From the NCBI GenBank assembly GCA_030017475.1, contig JASEIO010000016.1, forward strand, positions 1 through 29,843: 29,843 nt of DNA. The letters run 5' to 3'. Within the stretch, counting starts at the first letter, position 1, and every line of letters starts with the position of its first letter. Under the pieces are notes generated by a model. The model saw nothing but the letters and a program-made list of their open reading frames with translations. It did not search any database and was not told the DNA's origin. The position numbers and the translations under genes are program-made. The stretch comes from a bacterium (GTDB lineage Bacteria; UBA9089; JASEIO01). Below are positions 16,616-24,563 of the stretch, piece by piece.

Positions 16616-17752
16616 TCATCTTAGAAAGGATGCCTTTAGTACCTCGTTATATACCTCTTGAAATGGAACACCTTCTTCAAGGGCTCGCTTTTTACAATCC
16701 TCATATTCGGGAATTGCCCTTTTTCTCCCATCCCATTCTGTTATCTTTACCTTAATCTTGCCAAACTTGGTATTGATAGATGTATCCTTACGAGGCAACC
16801 TTTTTCTTCCGATATATTTAATTCGTATTCCTAAGGTTGTTGTCTCTTTAAAGATTATGTCTATGATTTTATCAAGATCTTTCCTTTCGGTAATCACAGA
16901 TAGCATATTTGCAGGGCGCTGTTTCTTCATCAAAATGGGAACTAGATATGCATCCAGTGCCCCTCGGGAGAATAGACGCTCAAAAACCAAATCATAGATC
17001 TGTGGGTTCAGGTCATCAATATTTGTCTCAATTAGTGCTACTTCATCCTCTTCGTACTCCAGGATTTCATCTCCCACTATAATCCTGAGTAGATTAGGTA
17101 TCTTTAAATCACGCGTACCAGCACCATAGCCAATATTCTCTATCTTCATTCTGGGTAAGGAACAGAAGTCAGTAGCTATCGTAGTTATAATTGCTGCTCC
17201 AGTGGGAGTGACCAATTCCGATTGGACATCCGTTTGATAAACAGGGATACCTTTAATAAGTTCTAAGGTGGCAGGGGCAGGGACCGGAAGTATCCCATGG
17301 GATGAATCAATCATCCCTTTTCCTAAATGAAGAGGGGAAGCCAGTATCTTTTCCAAACCGAGCCTTTTTATCCCAGAAACTGCACCTACTACATCAATAA
17401 GCGTATCAATACAGGATAGCTCATGGAGGTGGGTCTTTTTCCTTCCATGAATCTTTACCTCTGCATCTTCAAGTCTTTGAATGATCTTTTTACATTTAAG
17501 TTTAACATCCTCATCCAATTCACCTCTTTCAATAAGGGCAATCATCTCTTCTGTACCCAATTTCCTATTTGAAGAGACATCGATATGTTTACCAATTATT
17601 TCCCCTTTTTTAACCGGATGAATGGATAATCTATAATTCGATATAGGAAGCCTTTTTAGTTCCTGTTCTATATCTACTCCAAGATCGAACAAACCTCCTA
17701 AAATCATATCTCCAGATATTCCAGAAAAACAGTCAAAATATCCAACCTTCAT
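16616..17752 (-). CDS. larC: Nickel-pincer cofactor biosynthesis protein LarC
   Basis: LarC inserts nickel into the pyridinium bis-thiocarboxylate mononucleotide precursor, giving the nickel-pincer cofactor of lactate racemase and related enzymes. The protein has 378 residues in one uninterrupted frame; the Lactobacillus gene is split by a frameshift. Signature stretches are GYFDCFSGISGDMILGGL at the N-terminus and HLHELSCIDTLIDVVGAVSG in the middle, followed by VPAPATLELIKG and VTPTGAAI. Its ATG overlaps the MBL-fold gene stop (ATGA). Neither larB, larE nor a larA racemase is in this window. It converges on the barrel-protein gene, with only 20 bp between the stops. Confidence 0.92.
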   Translation of the reverse strand: MKVGYFDCFSGISGDMILGGLFDLGVDIEQELKRLPISNYRLSIHPVKKGEIIGKHIDVSSNRKLGTEEMIALIERGELDEDVKLKCKKIIQRLEDAEVKIHGRKKTHLHELSCIDTLIDVVGAVSGIKRLGLEKILASPLHLGKGMIDSSHGILPVPAPATLELIKGIPVYQTDVQSELVTPTGAAIITTIATDFCSLPRMKIENIGYGAGTRDLKIPNLLRIIVGDEILEYEEDEVALIETNIDDLNPQIYDLVFERLFSRGALDAYLVPILMKKQRPANMLSVITERKDLDKIIDIIFKETTTLGIRIKYIGRKRLPRKDTSINTKFGKIKVKITEWDGRKRAIPEYEDCKKRALEEGVPFQEVYNEVLKASFLR

Positions 17753-18372
17753 AATATCTCTACTTTAACCTTACATAGATCCCTAAATGTTACTGCATCT
17801 TCCCTTTTACCCACTACTGTACCATAATGCATAGGGATTGCAATCTTTGGACGTATTGCATTAGCCACCTTGGCAGCAGAATTAGCATCCATGGTATATG
17901 TCCCCCCGACCGGAAGAAGAGCTAAGTCAATGTCTTTTAAATCATACATCTCCTGAATTAAATCTGTGTCTCCTGCATGGTATATCCTTTTCGTATCTAT
18001 CTTGATTACATAACCAACCCATTCCTTTCCTTTTGGATGGAAGGACTTCGTTATATTATAAGCAGGGATAGTTTCAATTTCCACTCCACAAATATCAAGA
18101 TTCATGTTTGGTTTAACAATCTTTATTTCTCCTTTAAAAAAGGTTAGCTTATCTTTACAATCAGGTGGGGCCAAAATCACAGTATCATCCTTCACTAACT
18201 TGGTAATATCTGAAATACTACAATGATCATAATGAGGGTGAGTAATTAAGATAATATCTACCTTTTCCCATTTTCCTACATTATAGGGATCAATACAAAT
18301 AATCCTACTATCTGATATTCGAAAGCTTGCCTGTTCTGACCATTCTATTTTTATATCCTCTAAGCTTAACAT
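17749..18372 (-). CDS. MBL-fold metal-dependent hydrolase
   Basis: The 207-residue protein is a compact metallo-beta-lactamase-fold hydrolase of the UlaG/UPF0173-like group. Metal-binding motifs are THPHYDHCS (H45, H47, D49, H50), YHAGDTD and the C-terminal PMHYGT. It lacks a signal peptide and is probably cytoplasmic. Enzymes of this group act on phosphodiester, lactone or other ester bonds, and the substrate cannot be inferred. The ATG at 18372 lies 3 bp beyond the stop of the DJ-1 gene, whose end provides the GAGGAGGTGA Shine-Dalgarno sequence. The gene overlaps larC by 4 bp, so the three are coupled. Confidence 0.88.
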   Translation of the reverse strand: MLSLEDIKIEWSEQASFRISDSRIICIDPYNVGKWEKVDIILITHPHYDHCSISDITKLVKDDTVILAPPDCKDKLTFFKGEIKIVKPNMNLDICGVEIETIPAYNITKSFHPKGKEWVGYVIKIDTKRIYHAGDTDLIQEMYDLKDIDLALLPVGGTYTMDANSAAKVANAIRPKIAIPMHYGTVVGKREDAVTFRDLCKVKVEIL

Positions 18373-18375
18373 GCC

Positions 18376-19038
18376 TCACCTCCTCAAGGCCTTAACTATT
18401 GCCTTTCCAAATTCAGATGCTGCACTAGGTCCATTTGCAGTTATGATATTGCCATCGGTCTCCACTCCCTTTCCAGTATATATAGCACCTTTTTCCTTAA
18501 GTCTTCCTACCTCCGAAGACCATACTGTAGCCTTTTTATTCTCTAATACCCCTGCTCGGGCCAAAGTTACTGGTGCAATACAAATTGCTCCCAAGACCTT
18601 ATTGGAGCGAACAGCCTTTTTAGCAATTTTATGAGCTACCTCCGAATCCCAATATTCCTTCGCCCCAATACCGCCTATAAAGATAACTGCATCGAATTCT
18701 TCTACATTCACATCACTTATAAGGATGTCTGGTTTCACTTTCATCCCACGCATTCCTCGAGATTCACGTAACGTGGAAGATGCTATTTCGACCTTTACCC
18801 CTTCCTTTTCTAAAACCTCTTTTGGTAATTCAAGTTCCTCATCCCTAAAATTATGGGATGCAATAATCATCAAAACCCGCTTCCCGACAATATCCTCTTT
18901 CACCTCCTCTTCTAATTCCTCCTTGATTCCTACTTCTTCCTCAGGTACCTCCTTACTTACTTCTATCTTTTGTCCAGTGCAGCCAATTAATAACCCTAAA
19001 CCCACAAACACAGATGTCCATTTAATTAATACCCTCAT
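18376..19038 (-). CDS. DJ-1/PfpI-family lipoprotein
   Basis: The protein has 220 residues. It begins with a lipoprotein signal (MRVLIKWTSVFVGLGLLIGC, lipid-modified Cys20), then a very acidic linker (about 26-50, rich in Glu), and a complete DJ-1/PfpI domain from residue 53. The domain shows the conserved acidic residue in FRDEELELP (64-72) and the nucleophile-elbow Cys153 in GAICIAPVTLA. Family members are proteases, chaperones or glyoxalase/deglycase-like enzymes. Most are cytoplasmic, so the lipoprotein anchor is unusual. A GGAGGTGGTGAG Shine-Dalgarno sequence precedes the ATG. It heads a short operon with the MBL hydrolase and larC. Confidence 0.88.
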   Translation of the reverse strand: MRVLIKWTSVFVGLGLLIGCTGQKIEVSKEVPEEEVGIKEELEEEVKEDIVGKRVLMIIASHNFRDEELELPKEVLEKEGVKVEIASSTLRESRGMRGMKVKPDILISDVNVEEFDAVIFIGGIGAKEYWDSEVAHKIAKKAVRSNKVLGAICIAPVTLARAGVLENKKATVWSSEVGRLKEKGAIYTGKGVETDGNIITANGPSAASEFGKAIVKALRR

Positions 19039-19059
19039 CTCACCACCTCCATCTTTGGT

Positions 19060-19095
19060 AAAAAATTAGGAAATTGTAGTTAATTTTCCTAATTT
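19060..19095 (-). terminator. Intrinsic terminator after speB
   Basis: On the minus strand AAATTAGGAAA (19095-19085) pairs with TTTCCTAATTT (19073-19063) and is followed by a T-run to 19060. The stem is AT-rich, so strength may be moderate. It overlaps the speB stop codon and lies just before the Shine-Dalgarno sequence of the DJ-1 gene. No clear promoter for that gene is visible beyond it. Confidence 0.65.
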
Positions 19096-19960
19096 AGGTA
19101 ATATACCCTATCAATTTATAAACCAATTTTGCTGCAAGATATGATGAAGAGCTGTTCCCTTCTCTTGGGCACAACTCCATAACATCAAAACCAACTACCC
19201 TTTTTCTTTCAGAAACCTTTTTTAAAACTCTCAATAGCCCATGCCAGCTCACTCCTCCTGGTTCTGGAGTTCCGACTGAAGGCATAATCCCTGGGTCTAA
19301 GACATCCAAATCAATAGTGATATAGACAATGTCTTCAAGATTTGAAAATATCCTCTCTATCCAATCATCCTTTTCTATCATTTCATGCATATAGATGATA
19401 AGGGGTCTCTTATTCTCTTTTATAAAAAGAAATTCTTCTCGACTTATTGAGCGAACTCCAACTTGGATAACTTCACATAACTCTAAGATTCTTCGTCCAA
19501 CACAGGCATGATTGTATTTTGTGCCCAGGTATGAATTCCTTAAATCACAATGGGCATCAAACTGTAAAACTGATAAGTTATCCCATTCCTCTTTTAATGC
19601 CTTGGCCACTCCTAAACTTAAAGAATGCTCTCCGCCTAAGACAACGATTATTTTACCATCTTGAATTATCCTTTGACTAATCTTGTAAACCCTTTTTATC
19701 ATAGATAGAGGATTGCTTAATACTGGGGTAACTTTAGGGAAGGTATATATACCTATTTCACAAATATCCTTTTCCAATTCGAGATCAAAGTCCTCTAAAT
19801 TTTTAGATGCAGAGATTATTGAAGATGGTCCTTCTCTTGTACCACTTTTATAAGAGGTTGTTGAGTCATAAGGTATTGGCAAGATAACTACTTTAGCCAT
19901 TTTGTACTGAGAATTTATCTCTCCAAAGTTTTCGGGATGGGTAAAGTAATTACTATCCAT
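19094..19960 (-). CDS. speB: Agmatinase family ureohydrolase
   Basis: This 288-residue arginase-fold enzyme uses a binuclear manganese site to remove urea from agmatine or N1-aminopropylagmatine. Metal-ligand motifs are GGEHSLSLG, FDAHCDLR and TIDLDVLDPGIMPSVGTPEPGG. The TPEPGG version fits agmatinases better than arginases. Its ATG overlaps the speD stop region by 8 bp, so AdoMet decarboxylase and this enzyme are coupled. That pairing is known from bacteria that make spermidine through N1-aminopropylagmatine. No speA (arginine decarboxylase) or speE (aminopropyltransferase) is in the window, so putrescine formation from agmatine remains the alternative. Confidence 0.9.
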   Translation of the reverse strand: MDSNYFTHPENFGEINSQYKMAKVVILPIPYDSTTSYKSGTREGPSSIISASKNLEDFDLELEKDICEIGIYTFPKVTPVLSNPLSMIKRVYKISQRIIQDGKIIVVLGGEHSLSLGVAKALKEEWDNLSVLQFDAHCDLRNSYLGTKYNHACVGRRILELCEVIQVGVRSISREEFLFIKENKRPLIIYMHEMIEKDDWIERIFSNLEDIVYITIDLDVLDPGIMPSVGTPEPGGVSWHGLLRVLKKVSERKRVVGFDVMELCPREGNSSSSYLAAKLVYKLIGYIT

Positions 19961-20315
19961 TTTTGATATACTCTAATCCTCGCTCAATGGTCTTTATAGT
20001 GAGATCTTTTAAACTGAAGATATTTTTAAGGTAAGAGATGACAATCTCCGTATCAAACCATTTGCAGGAGAAGATATCGATATTTACATAACCCCTTTCT
20101 GGAAATGTATGTATCGAGATATGTGATTCAGCAATTAAAACAAAACCAGAGATTCCCCAATCCAAAGGTTCTACACCTTTGTATTTAAATACATAGGGCG
20201 GCATAATCTTAGTCATCCGGATCTCATCTGGAAGTTTATCTAAGATTCTATAAATCAATTCTAAGTCTTCTAATTTTTTCTTATCCACATCTTGTCCATC
20301 AATAATTAAATGCAT
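19953..20315 (-). CDS. speD: S-adenosylmethionine decarboxylase proenzyme
   Basis: SpeD makes decarboxylated AdoMet, the aminopropyl donor for spermidine. It is a small class 1B (Thermotoga/Bacillus-type) pyruvoyl enzyme of 120 residues. The self-cleavage site lies between Glu63 and Ser64 in AESHISIHTFPERG; Ser64 becomes the pyruvoyl group, and His69 and Cys84 (FSCK) are the processing and catalytic residues. Start ATG 20315 follows AAAGGAGAG. The gene begins a short run with speB, after a 116-bp gap from nnr that contains a small AT-rich hairpin but no clear promoter. Confidence 0.95.
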   Translation of the reverse strand: MHLIIDGQDVDKKKLEDLELIYRILDKLPDEIRMTKIMPPYVFKYKGVEPLDWGISGFVLIAESHISIHTFPERGYVNIDIFSCKWFDTEIVISYLKNIFSLKDLTIKTIERGLEYIKNG

Positions 20316-20431
20316 TGTTCTCTCCTTTTACAAAGAAGGTTTCATCACGGAAACATTTATTGCACAATATCTTTGCTGCTTAACTTTTTCCTCTTTTTGC
20401 TAGATTTCCATTTTTTCTTGTTTCGCAAGAA

Positions 20432-21976
20432 TTATAAAGAAAGGGAATTAATTGCCCCAGGGATTTCTGAGATTAGATCAGAGGCAATCAGGCTTACTCC
20501 CTTTTTCTCAGCTGCAAGATCTCCACACACCCCATGTAAATAAACGGAAAGGCAGGATGCAGAGATTACATCCATTCCTTGAGCGATCAGTCCTGCAAGC
20601 ATTCCAGTCAATACATCACCTGTTCCTGCTGTTGCCATCGAAGGATTGCCAGTGGAATTGATATAAACATCTCCTTTTGGGTCAGCAATAACTGTTCCTG
20701 CTCCTTTTAATACTACTACAACCTTATAATCCTTAGCAAATTCCCGAGAGATACCTATTCTATCTTTCTGTATTTCATCTGTACCTTTTTTGAGAAGGCG
20801 AGCCATCTCTCCAGGATGGGGAGTAATTACTACGTTCTTTGTGGCTAAAAGTATCTTTGGGCATTGCAAGGCATTTATACCATCAGCATCTAAGACAATT
20901 GGTTTATCTACCTCCTGGATGAGTTTTCTAACCAATTCTTGAGTTTCTGGATTTCTTCCCAACCCAGGGCCAATAGCTAAACAGTCACATCCTGACGAAA
21001 GCTCCATAATCTCTTCATAGGCTTGCATATTTAGTGAAATGTCCGATGTTTCTGGTAAAGGTTTTGTTATCACCTCTTGAAGTTTCATTTCCATAATACT
21101 ATTTAGTGAGCGTGGTATACATAATGTGACCAAACCAGCACCTATTCGCAAAGACGCATCACTCGTTAGCGCTGCTGCTCCAGTGAAACCAATGGATCCA
21201 GCAATAACCACTACCCTTCCACAACCCCCTTTGTGGACATCAGGTAATCTATTTGGAAAAGGTGGAAGTTCTTTATCCTTGATCAATAGATTTGTGGATA
21301 TCCGTTTATCATCTAATAAGCTCCTTGGAAAACCAATATCAAGTAATGTCAACCTACCAACAAAATGTTTCCCTGGATAGATAACCAATCCTAGCTTCGG
21401 CAAGCCTAATGTTAAAGTATGGGTAGCCAAGATACATGTCCCTAAGGGAAAACCAGTCGTAGCATCTAACCCAGAAGGGATATCAATAGAGACAATAGGG
21501 GGTTTGTAAGTAGCTAAAAAATCTATAACCTCTTTTATAATCCCTTTAAGCGTACCTTTTGTCCCAGTACCTAAGATAGCATCTATTATTAAATCCGATG
21601 CCAAAATGTCGGATCTTACCCGATCCAGCTCCTTTGAAGAAGATAAGCGAGTTACAGGAATGCCCAATTTCTCTACTATATTTAACTGAATAGAGGTTAA
21701 TTCACTCACCTTATCCTTTGGAATAACCAAAAATACCCTTAATCTTACCCCCTGGTTAAATAGGTGTCTAGCTATAACCAATCCATCACCTCCATTATTA
21801 CCAGGTCCTGAGAAGATGGCTACTCTTTTATTGAAGATCGAATCTTGAAAAAGTTCAATAATCTTTTCACTGCACCTTAATCCTGCATTTTCCATAAGGA
21901 TTATGGAAGGAATACCGTATTCTTCGGTAGTCCTTTTGTCAATCTCTTCCATCTCAAATCCAGTTACAACCTTCAT
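20432..21976 (-). CDS. nnr: Bifunctional NAD(P)H-hydrate epimerase/dehydratase
   Basis: This enzyme repairs hydrated NADH and NADPH. The N-terminal YjeF_N epimerase domain (about 1-215) shows FSGPGNNGGDGLVIARHL and SIDIPSGLDATTG. The C-terminal ribokinase-like dehydratase (about 230-514) shows HKGGCGRVVVIAGS, GPGLGRNPET, VITPHPGEMARLL and MATAGTGDVLTGMLAGLIAQG. The length of 514 matches E. coli NnR. A GTG at 21979 is possible, but ATG 21976 overlaps the acpS stop by one base (TGATG), the same coupling as accB/accC. The acpS-nnr order is common in bacteria. Confidence 0.95.
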   Translation of the reverse strand: MKVVTGFEMEEIDKRTTEEYGIPSIILMENAGLRCSEKIIELFQDSIFNKRVAIFSGPGNNGGDGLVIARHLFNQGVRLRVFLVIPKDKVSELTSIQLNIVEKLGIPVTRLSSSKELDRVRSDILASDLIIDAILGTGTKGTLKGIIKEVIDFLATYKPPIVSIDIPSGLDATTGFPLGTCILATHTLTLGLPKLGLVIYPGKHFVGRLTLLDIGFPRSLLDDKRISTNLLIKDKELPPFPNRLPDVHKGGCGRVVVIAGSIGFTGAAALTSDASLRIGAGLVTLCIPRSLNSIMEMKLQEVITKPLPETSDISLNMQAYEEIMELSSGCDCLAIGPGLGRNPETQELVRKLIQEVDKPIVLDADGINALQCPKILLATKNVVITPHPGEMARLLKKGTDEIQKDRIGISREFAKDYKVVVVLKGAGTVIADPKGDVYINSTGNPSMATAGTGDVLTGMLAGLIAQGMDVISASCLSVYLHGVCGDLAAEKKGVSLIASDLISEIPGAINSLSL

Positions 21977-22353
21977 CACTCCACCTCTATAATAACCACT
22001 GCTGTGGCATAATCTTTGGTATGAGAGATAGTAAGGGATATATTTTGTAGATTTAGCTTGTCTAATAAATCCTTAGCCCTTCCATACACACCTATTTTAG
22101 GAGACCCACTCCTTGTATTCACCACTTCTACGTCGCGAAACGAAACCTTTGGCCAACCAACAGATATTGCCTTTAATAATGCCTCTTTAGCAGCAAATCT
22201 CGCTGCAAGGTGTTCATATTTATCCTTATGGGTTTGGCAATATCCTATTTCATTTTTAGTAAAAACCCTCTCCAAAAACCTTTCTCCAAACCTTTCTATA
22301 GTCTCTCTCATCCTATTTATCTCTACTAAATCTATCCCTAAGCCATAAATCAT
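21976..22353 (-). CDS. acpS: Holo-[acyl-carrier-protein] synthase
   Basis: AcpS transfers 4'-phosphopantetheine from CoA to apo-acyl carrier protein, which activates fatty acid synthesis. It has 125 residues, the standard size. The Mg/CoA-binding residues are Asp8 in GLGIDLVEINR and Glu57 in RFAAKEALLKA, followed by the late motif SLTISHTKDYATAVV. The ATG at 22353 follows AAGGGGATTC. It lies 10 bp from the DUF116 gene upstream and overlaps nnr downstream by one base. Confidence 0.96.
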   Translation of the reverse strand: MIYGLGIDLVEINRMRETIERFGERFLERVFTKNEIGYCQTHKDKYEHLAARFAAKEALLKAISVGWPKVSFRDVEVVNTRSGSPKIGVYGRAKDLLDKLNLQNISLTISHTKDYATAVVIIEVE

Positions 22354-22363
22354 TAGAATCCCC

Positions 22364-22876
22364 TTAATTTGTCAAGAATCTATTTATAGCTTGATCCACT
22401 TTATCTAACTTTACCCTTGTATTTTTGCAAGGACCATCTGGTCTTTCATTTAAAATGCCAAAGACAGGTAAAGGATAGGTATCGCAAATTCCAGTAGCTA
22501 ACTCTCTTTCGCACGCAATGGCTACTACCGCTTTCGGATTATAGGTTTTAAGGATTTTCCTTGCAAATCCTCCTCCTGTAGCCACCTCTATATTTACACG
22601 GAATTTACAAGACAATTCAATCAGTTCTTTAATCTCACATCTTCCACAGCCCTTACAATTTCTAATCCTGTTAGTAATTCGCACCTCGCAATCAAAATCT
22701 TGCAAACAGTGAGGGATCAATAATAGAATGTCCTTTGGGAATATCTTGCCATTCTTTCTATTTACTAAATGATTGTTTATCTCAATAAATCTTTTTGCTA
22801 TTCTTTCATAGGGAATACAGAACAACTTCCCAAATATAGTAGCTATAGAAAAAAGAAGATTGATAATAAATCTCAA
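22364..22876 (-). CDS. DUF116 family protein, cysteine-rich
   Basis: The 170-residue protein begins with a hydrophobic segment (about 3-20), then PKDILLLIPHCLQDFDC, NCKGCGRCEI (C74, C77, C80), and GGGFARKILKTYNPKAVVAIACE. These match the DUF116 pattern. Nine cysteines (C57, C63, C74, C77, C80, C90, C122, C131, C150) suggest an iron-sulfur or zinc site. DUF116 genes are often found beside fmt and def; the function is not known. The start is TTG 22876, overlapping the fmt stop (TTGA), after GGGGGGT. There is no other in-frame Met for the domain, so this start is well supported. Confidence 0.85.
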   Translation of the reverse strand: MRFIINLLFSIATIFGKLFCIPYERIAKRFIEINNHLVNRKNGKIFPKDILLLIPHCLQDFDCEVRITNRIRNCKGCGRCEIKELIELSCKFRVNIEVATGGGFARKILKTYNPKAVVAIACERELATGICDTYPLPVFGILNERPDGPCKNTRVKLDKVDQAINRFLTN

Positions 22877-23811
22877 GTGGGACCCCCCAAAACAGTTCCA
22901 ATCTTTACCTTATGACCTCTTAAGTACTCTTGTACGCTCATCCTTTTTTTATTTTCTGGCTGCAATTCCCAAATAGAAAGGAACCCATCTGCGGTTTTCA
23001 CCACCATTCCTCTTTCATTTACTTCAACTATCTCACCAAAGACGCCATCTTTAGGACACCTTTCTTCTATCTTTACTTTCCATATCTTTAACATCTTATT
23101 ATCCAGATAGGTATAGGCACCTATCTTTGGGATTCCTCGCACTAAGTTGTAGATTTCTTTAGCTGACTTTCTCCAGTTGATACACCCATCCTCTCTTTTT
23201 AATCTCTGTGTGTAAGTAGCATGTCTTTCATCTTGTTTTATTCTTGGAGCCTTTCCGATTTCAATCAGGCGTATACTTCGGATAACAACCTCTGCTCCAA
23301 TTCTACTCAATTTTCTGGTTAAGGTTTCAGCATCATCTTCGGGCGAAATTTCAACCCTTTCCTGTAATATTATGTCCCCTGTGTCTAAACCTTCATCCAT
23401 CCAGATGGTAGTCACCCCAGTCGTGGTCTCACCATTCAAGATTACAGACTGAATAGGTGATGCCCCTCTATATTTGGGAAGTAGAGATGGGTGAAGGTTT
23501 ATCACCCCGAGTTTAGGAATATCTAAAATCTCCTTTCCAAGTAATCCTCCAAATGCCACTACCACTATTAGGTCTAAGCTAAGCCTTTTTAATAAAGAGA
23601 CTACTTCCGATGTATTTAGATGCTCAAATTCCCATATCTTTAAACCTAACCTTTCTCCTAATGATTTAACAGGGGTGGGCGTAACCTTATATCCTCTTCC
23701 CTTTGGCTTTGAAGGTTTGGTAATCACTCCTACTAAGTCATAATCAGTCTTTGCTAACCTCTCTAAGCTATATAGCGCAAATTCAGGAGTTCCCATAAAT
23801 AAGATTCGCAT
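22873..23811 (-). CDS. fmt: Methionyl-tRNA formyltransferase
   Basis: Fmt formylates the amino group of Met-tRNAfMet with 10-formyl-tetrahydrofolate, preparing the initiator tRNA. The protein has 312 residues, the normal length. Key motifs are MRILFMGTPEFALYSL at the start, the folate-site NLHPSLLPKYRGASPIQ with the catalytic Asn-His pair, and TTIWMDEGLDTGDI. The C-terminal OB-fold follows. The ATG at 23811 has GAAGGCGAT upstream. It lies 13 bp after def and overlaps the DUF116 gene by 4 bp. Confidence 0.97.
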   Translation of the reverse strand: MRILFMGTPEFALYSLERLAKTDYDLVGVITKPSKPKGRGYKVTPTPVKSLGERLGLKIWEFEHLNTSEVVSLLKRLSLDLIVVVAFGGLLGKEILDIPKLGVINLHPSLLPKYRGASPIQSVILNGETTTGVTTIWMDEGLDTGDIILQERVEISPEDDAETLTRKLSRIGAEVVIRSIRLIEIGKAPRIKQDERHATYTQRLKREDGCINWRKSAKEIYNLVRGIPKIGAYTYLDNKMLKIWKVKIEERCPKDGVFGEIVEVNERGMVVKTADGFLSIWELQPENKKRMSVQEYLRGHKVKIGTVLGGPT

Positions 23812-23824
23812 ATCGCCTTCTCTT

Positions 23825-24361
23825 TTACTTACCTTCGGAAAGACTTCTCAATTCTCTTTTGGTAGCCTTACGTAGCTTATTTAATCTTAAGCTGAGCGCC
23901 TTCTTTTGATTCTTATCCATTCTATCTATAAATAATATTCCGTCTAAATGATCAATTTCATGTTGTATTGCCCTGGCTAAAATCCCAATAGTATCTATCT
24001 TTACAACCTTCCCTTCTGTATCAAGACCTCTCACAAATACCCTTTTCTTCCTTTTTACCTCTCCCTTTATTTCGGGTAAGGAAAGGCAACCTTCTTCAAG
24101 TATTTCCTCTCCATCCATTTCAATTATTTCAGGATTAATCAGATATATTGGCTTTCTTGCCCCTTCGGTTCCAACATCAGTCACAATTACCCTTTTCAAT
24201 ACACCAACCTGATTAGCAGCTAATCCAATTCCTAAATTGGCATACATAGTTTCAAACATATCATCAATTAACCTTTTTATATTATTAAATTCATCTCTTA
24301 CCATTTCACACCTTTTCTTAAGTATTAAATCCCCATATTTTCTAATTCTAAGTATAGTCAT
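23825..24361 (-). CDS. def: Peptide deformylase
   Basis: Def removes the formyl group from nascent N-formyl-methionine proteins, the counterpart of Fmt. All three family motifs are present: GIGLAANQVG (44-53), EEGCLSLPE with metal ligand Cys92, and QHEIDHLDG with His134, Glu135 and His138. The ATG at 24361 gives a 178-residue protein beginning MTILRIRKYGD, as expected. A TTG ten codons upstream (24391) overlaps the promoter and is rejected. The Shine-Dalgarno sequence is weak and the predicted leader is about 14 nt. Confidence 0.96.
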   Translation of the reverse strand: MTILRIRKYGDLILKKRCEMVRDEFNNIKRLIDDMFETMYANLGIGLAANQVGVLKRVIVTDVGTEGARKPIYLINPEIIEMDGEEILEEGCLSLPEIKGEVKRKKRVFVRGLDTEGKVVKIDTIGILARAIQHEIDHLDGILFIDRMDKNQKKALSLRLNKLRKATKRELRSLSEGK

Positions 24362-24381
24362 TATCTTTACCAATGATACCA

Positions 24382-24410
24382 ATGATAACAAAAAATCCTT
24401 TATATGTCAA
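24382..24410 (-). promoter_or_regulatory. Promoter of the def-fmt-DUF116-acpS-nnr genes
   Basis: On the minus strand TTGACA (24410-24405), 17 bp, then TATCAT (24387-24382), five of six matches to the -10 consensus. The predicted start is near 24375. The short leader holds TTGGTA twice in tandem. It is divergent to the sppA promoter, with 20 bp between the -35 boxes. Confidence 0.8.
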
Positions 24411-24430
24411 AGCATTTTTAATTTTTGTGA

Positions 24431-24459
24431 TTGACAAATTTGATAAGATCAAGTAAAAT
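24431..24459 (+). promoter_or_regulatory. Promoter of sppA
   Basis: TTGACA (24431-24436), 17 bp, then TAAAAT (24454-24459), five of six matches. Predicted start near 24466, giving a leader of about 98 nt that contains a 13-bp inverted repeat. Confidence 0.8.
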
Positions 24460-24476
24460 GTTCCTGTAACAGAAAC
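24460..24476. promoter_or_regulatory. Operator-like palindrome at the sppA start site
   Basis: GTTCCTGT and ACAGAAAC flank a single central A; seven of eight arm positions are complementary. It begins directly after the -10 box and covers the predicted transcription start, the position expected for a repressor operator. No regulator gene is adjacent. Confidence 0.4.
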
Positions 24477-24492
24477 AAGACATCCTATATGT

Positions 24493-24536
24493 CTGATTAC
24501 ACAGACTACAAAGGATTCTAAAATCTGTGTAATCAG
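24493..24536. repeat. 13-bp perfect inverted repeat in the sppA leader
   Basis: CTGATTACACAGA (24493-24505) and TCTGTGTAATCAG (24524-24536) are exact reverse complements with an 18-nt loop. The hairpin would sit about 13 bp before the GGAGGG Shine-Dalgarno sequence of sppA. The words AATCTGTGT and TGTAATCAG recur at 434-455, which suggests a dispersed repeat family rather than a site specific to sppA. Confidence 0.7.
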
Positions 24537-24563
24537 GTAAATGGACATTAGGAGGGATCTTAG

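Noticed and set aside
20400-20431. Hairpin TTCTTG/CAAGAA as terminator of nnr
   Set aside because: The stem is 6 bp and no T-run follows it on the minus strand.
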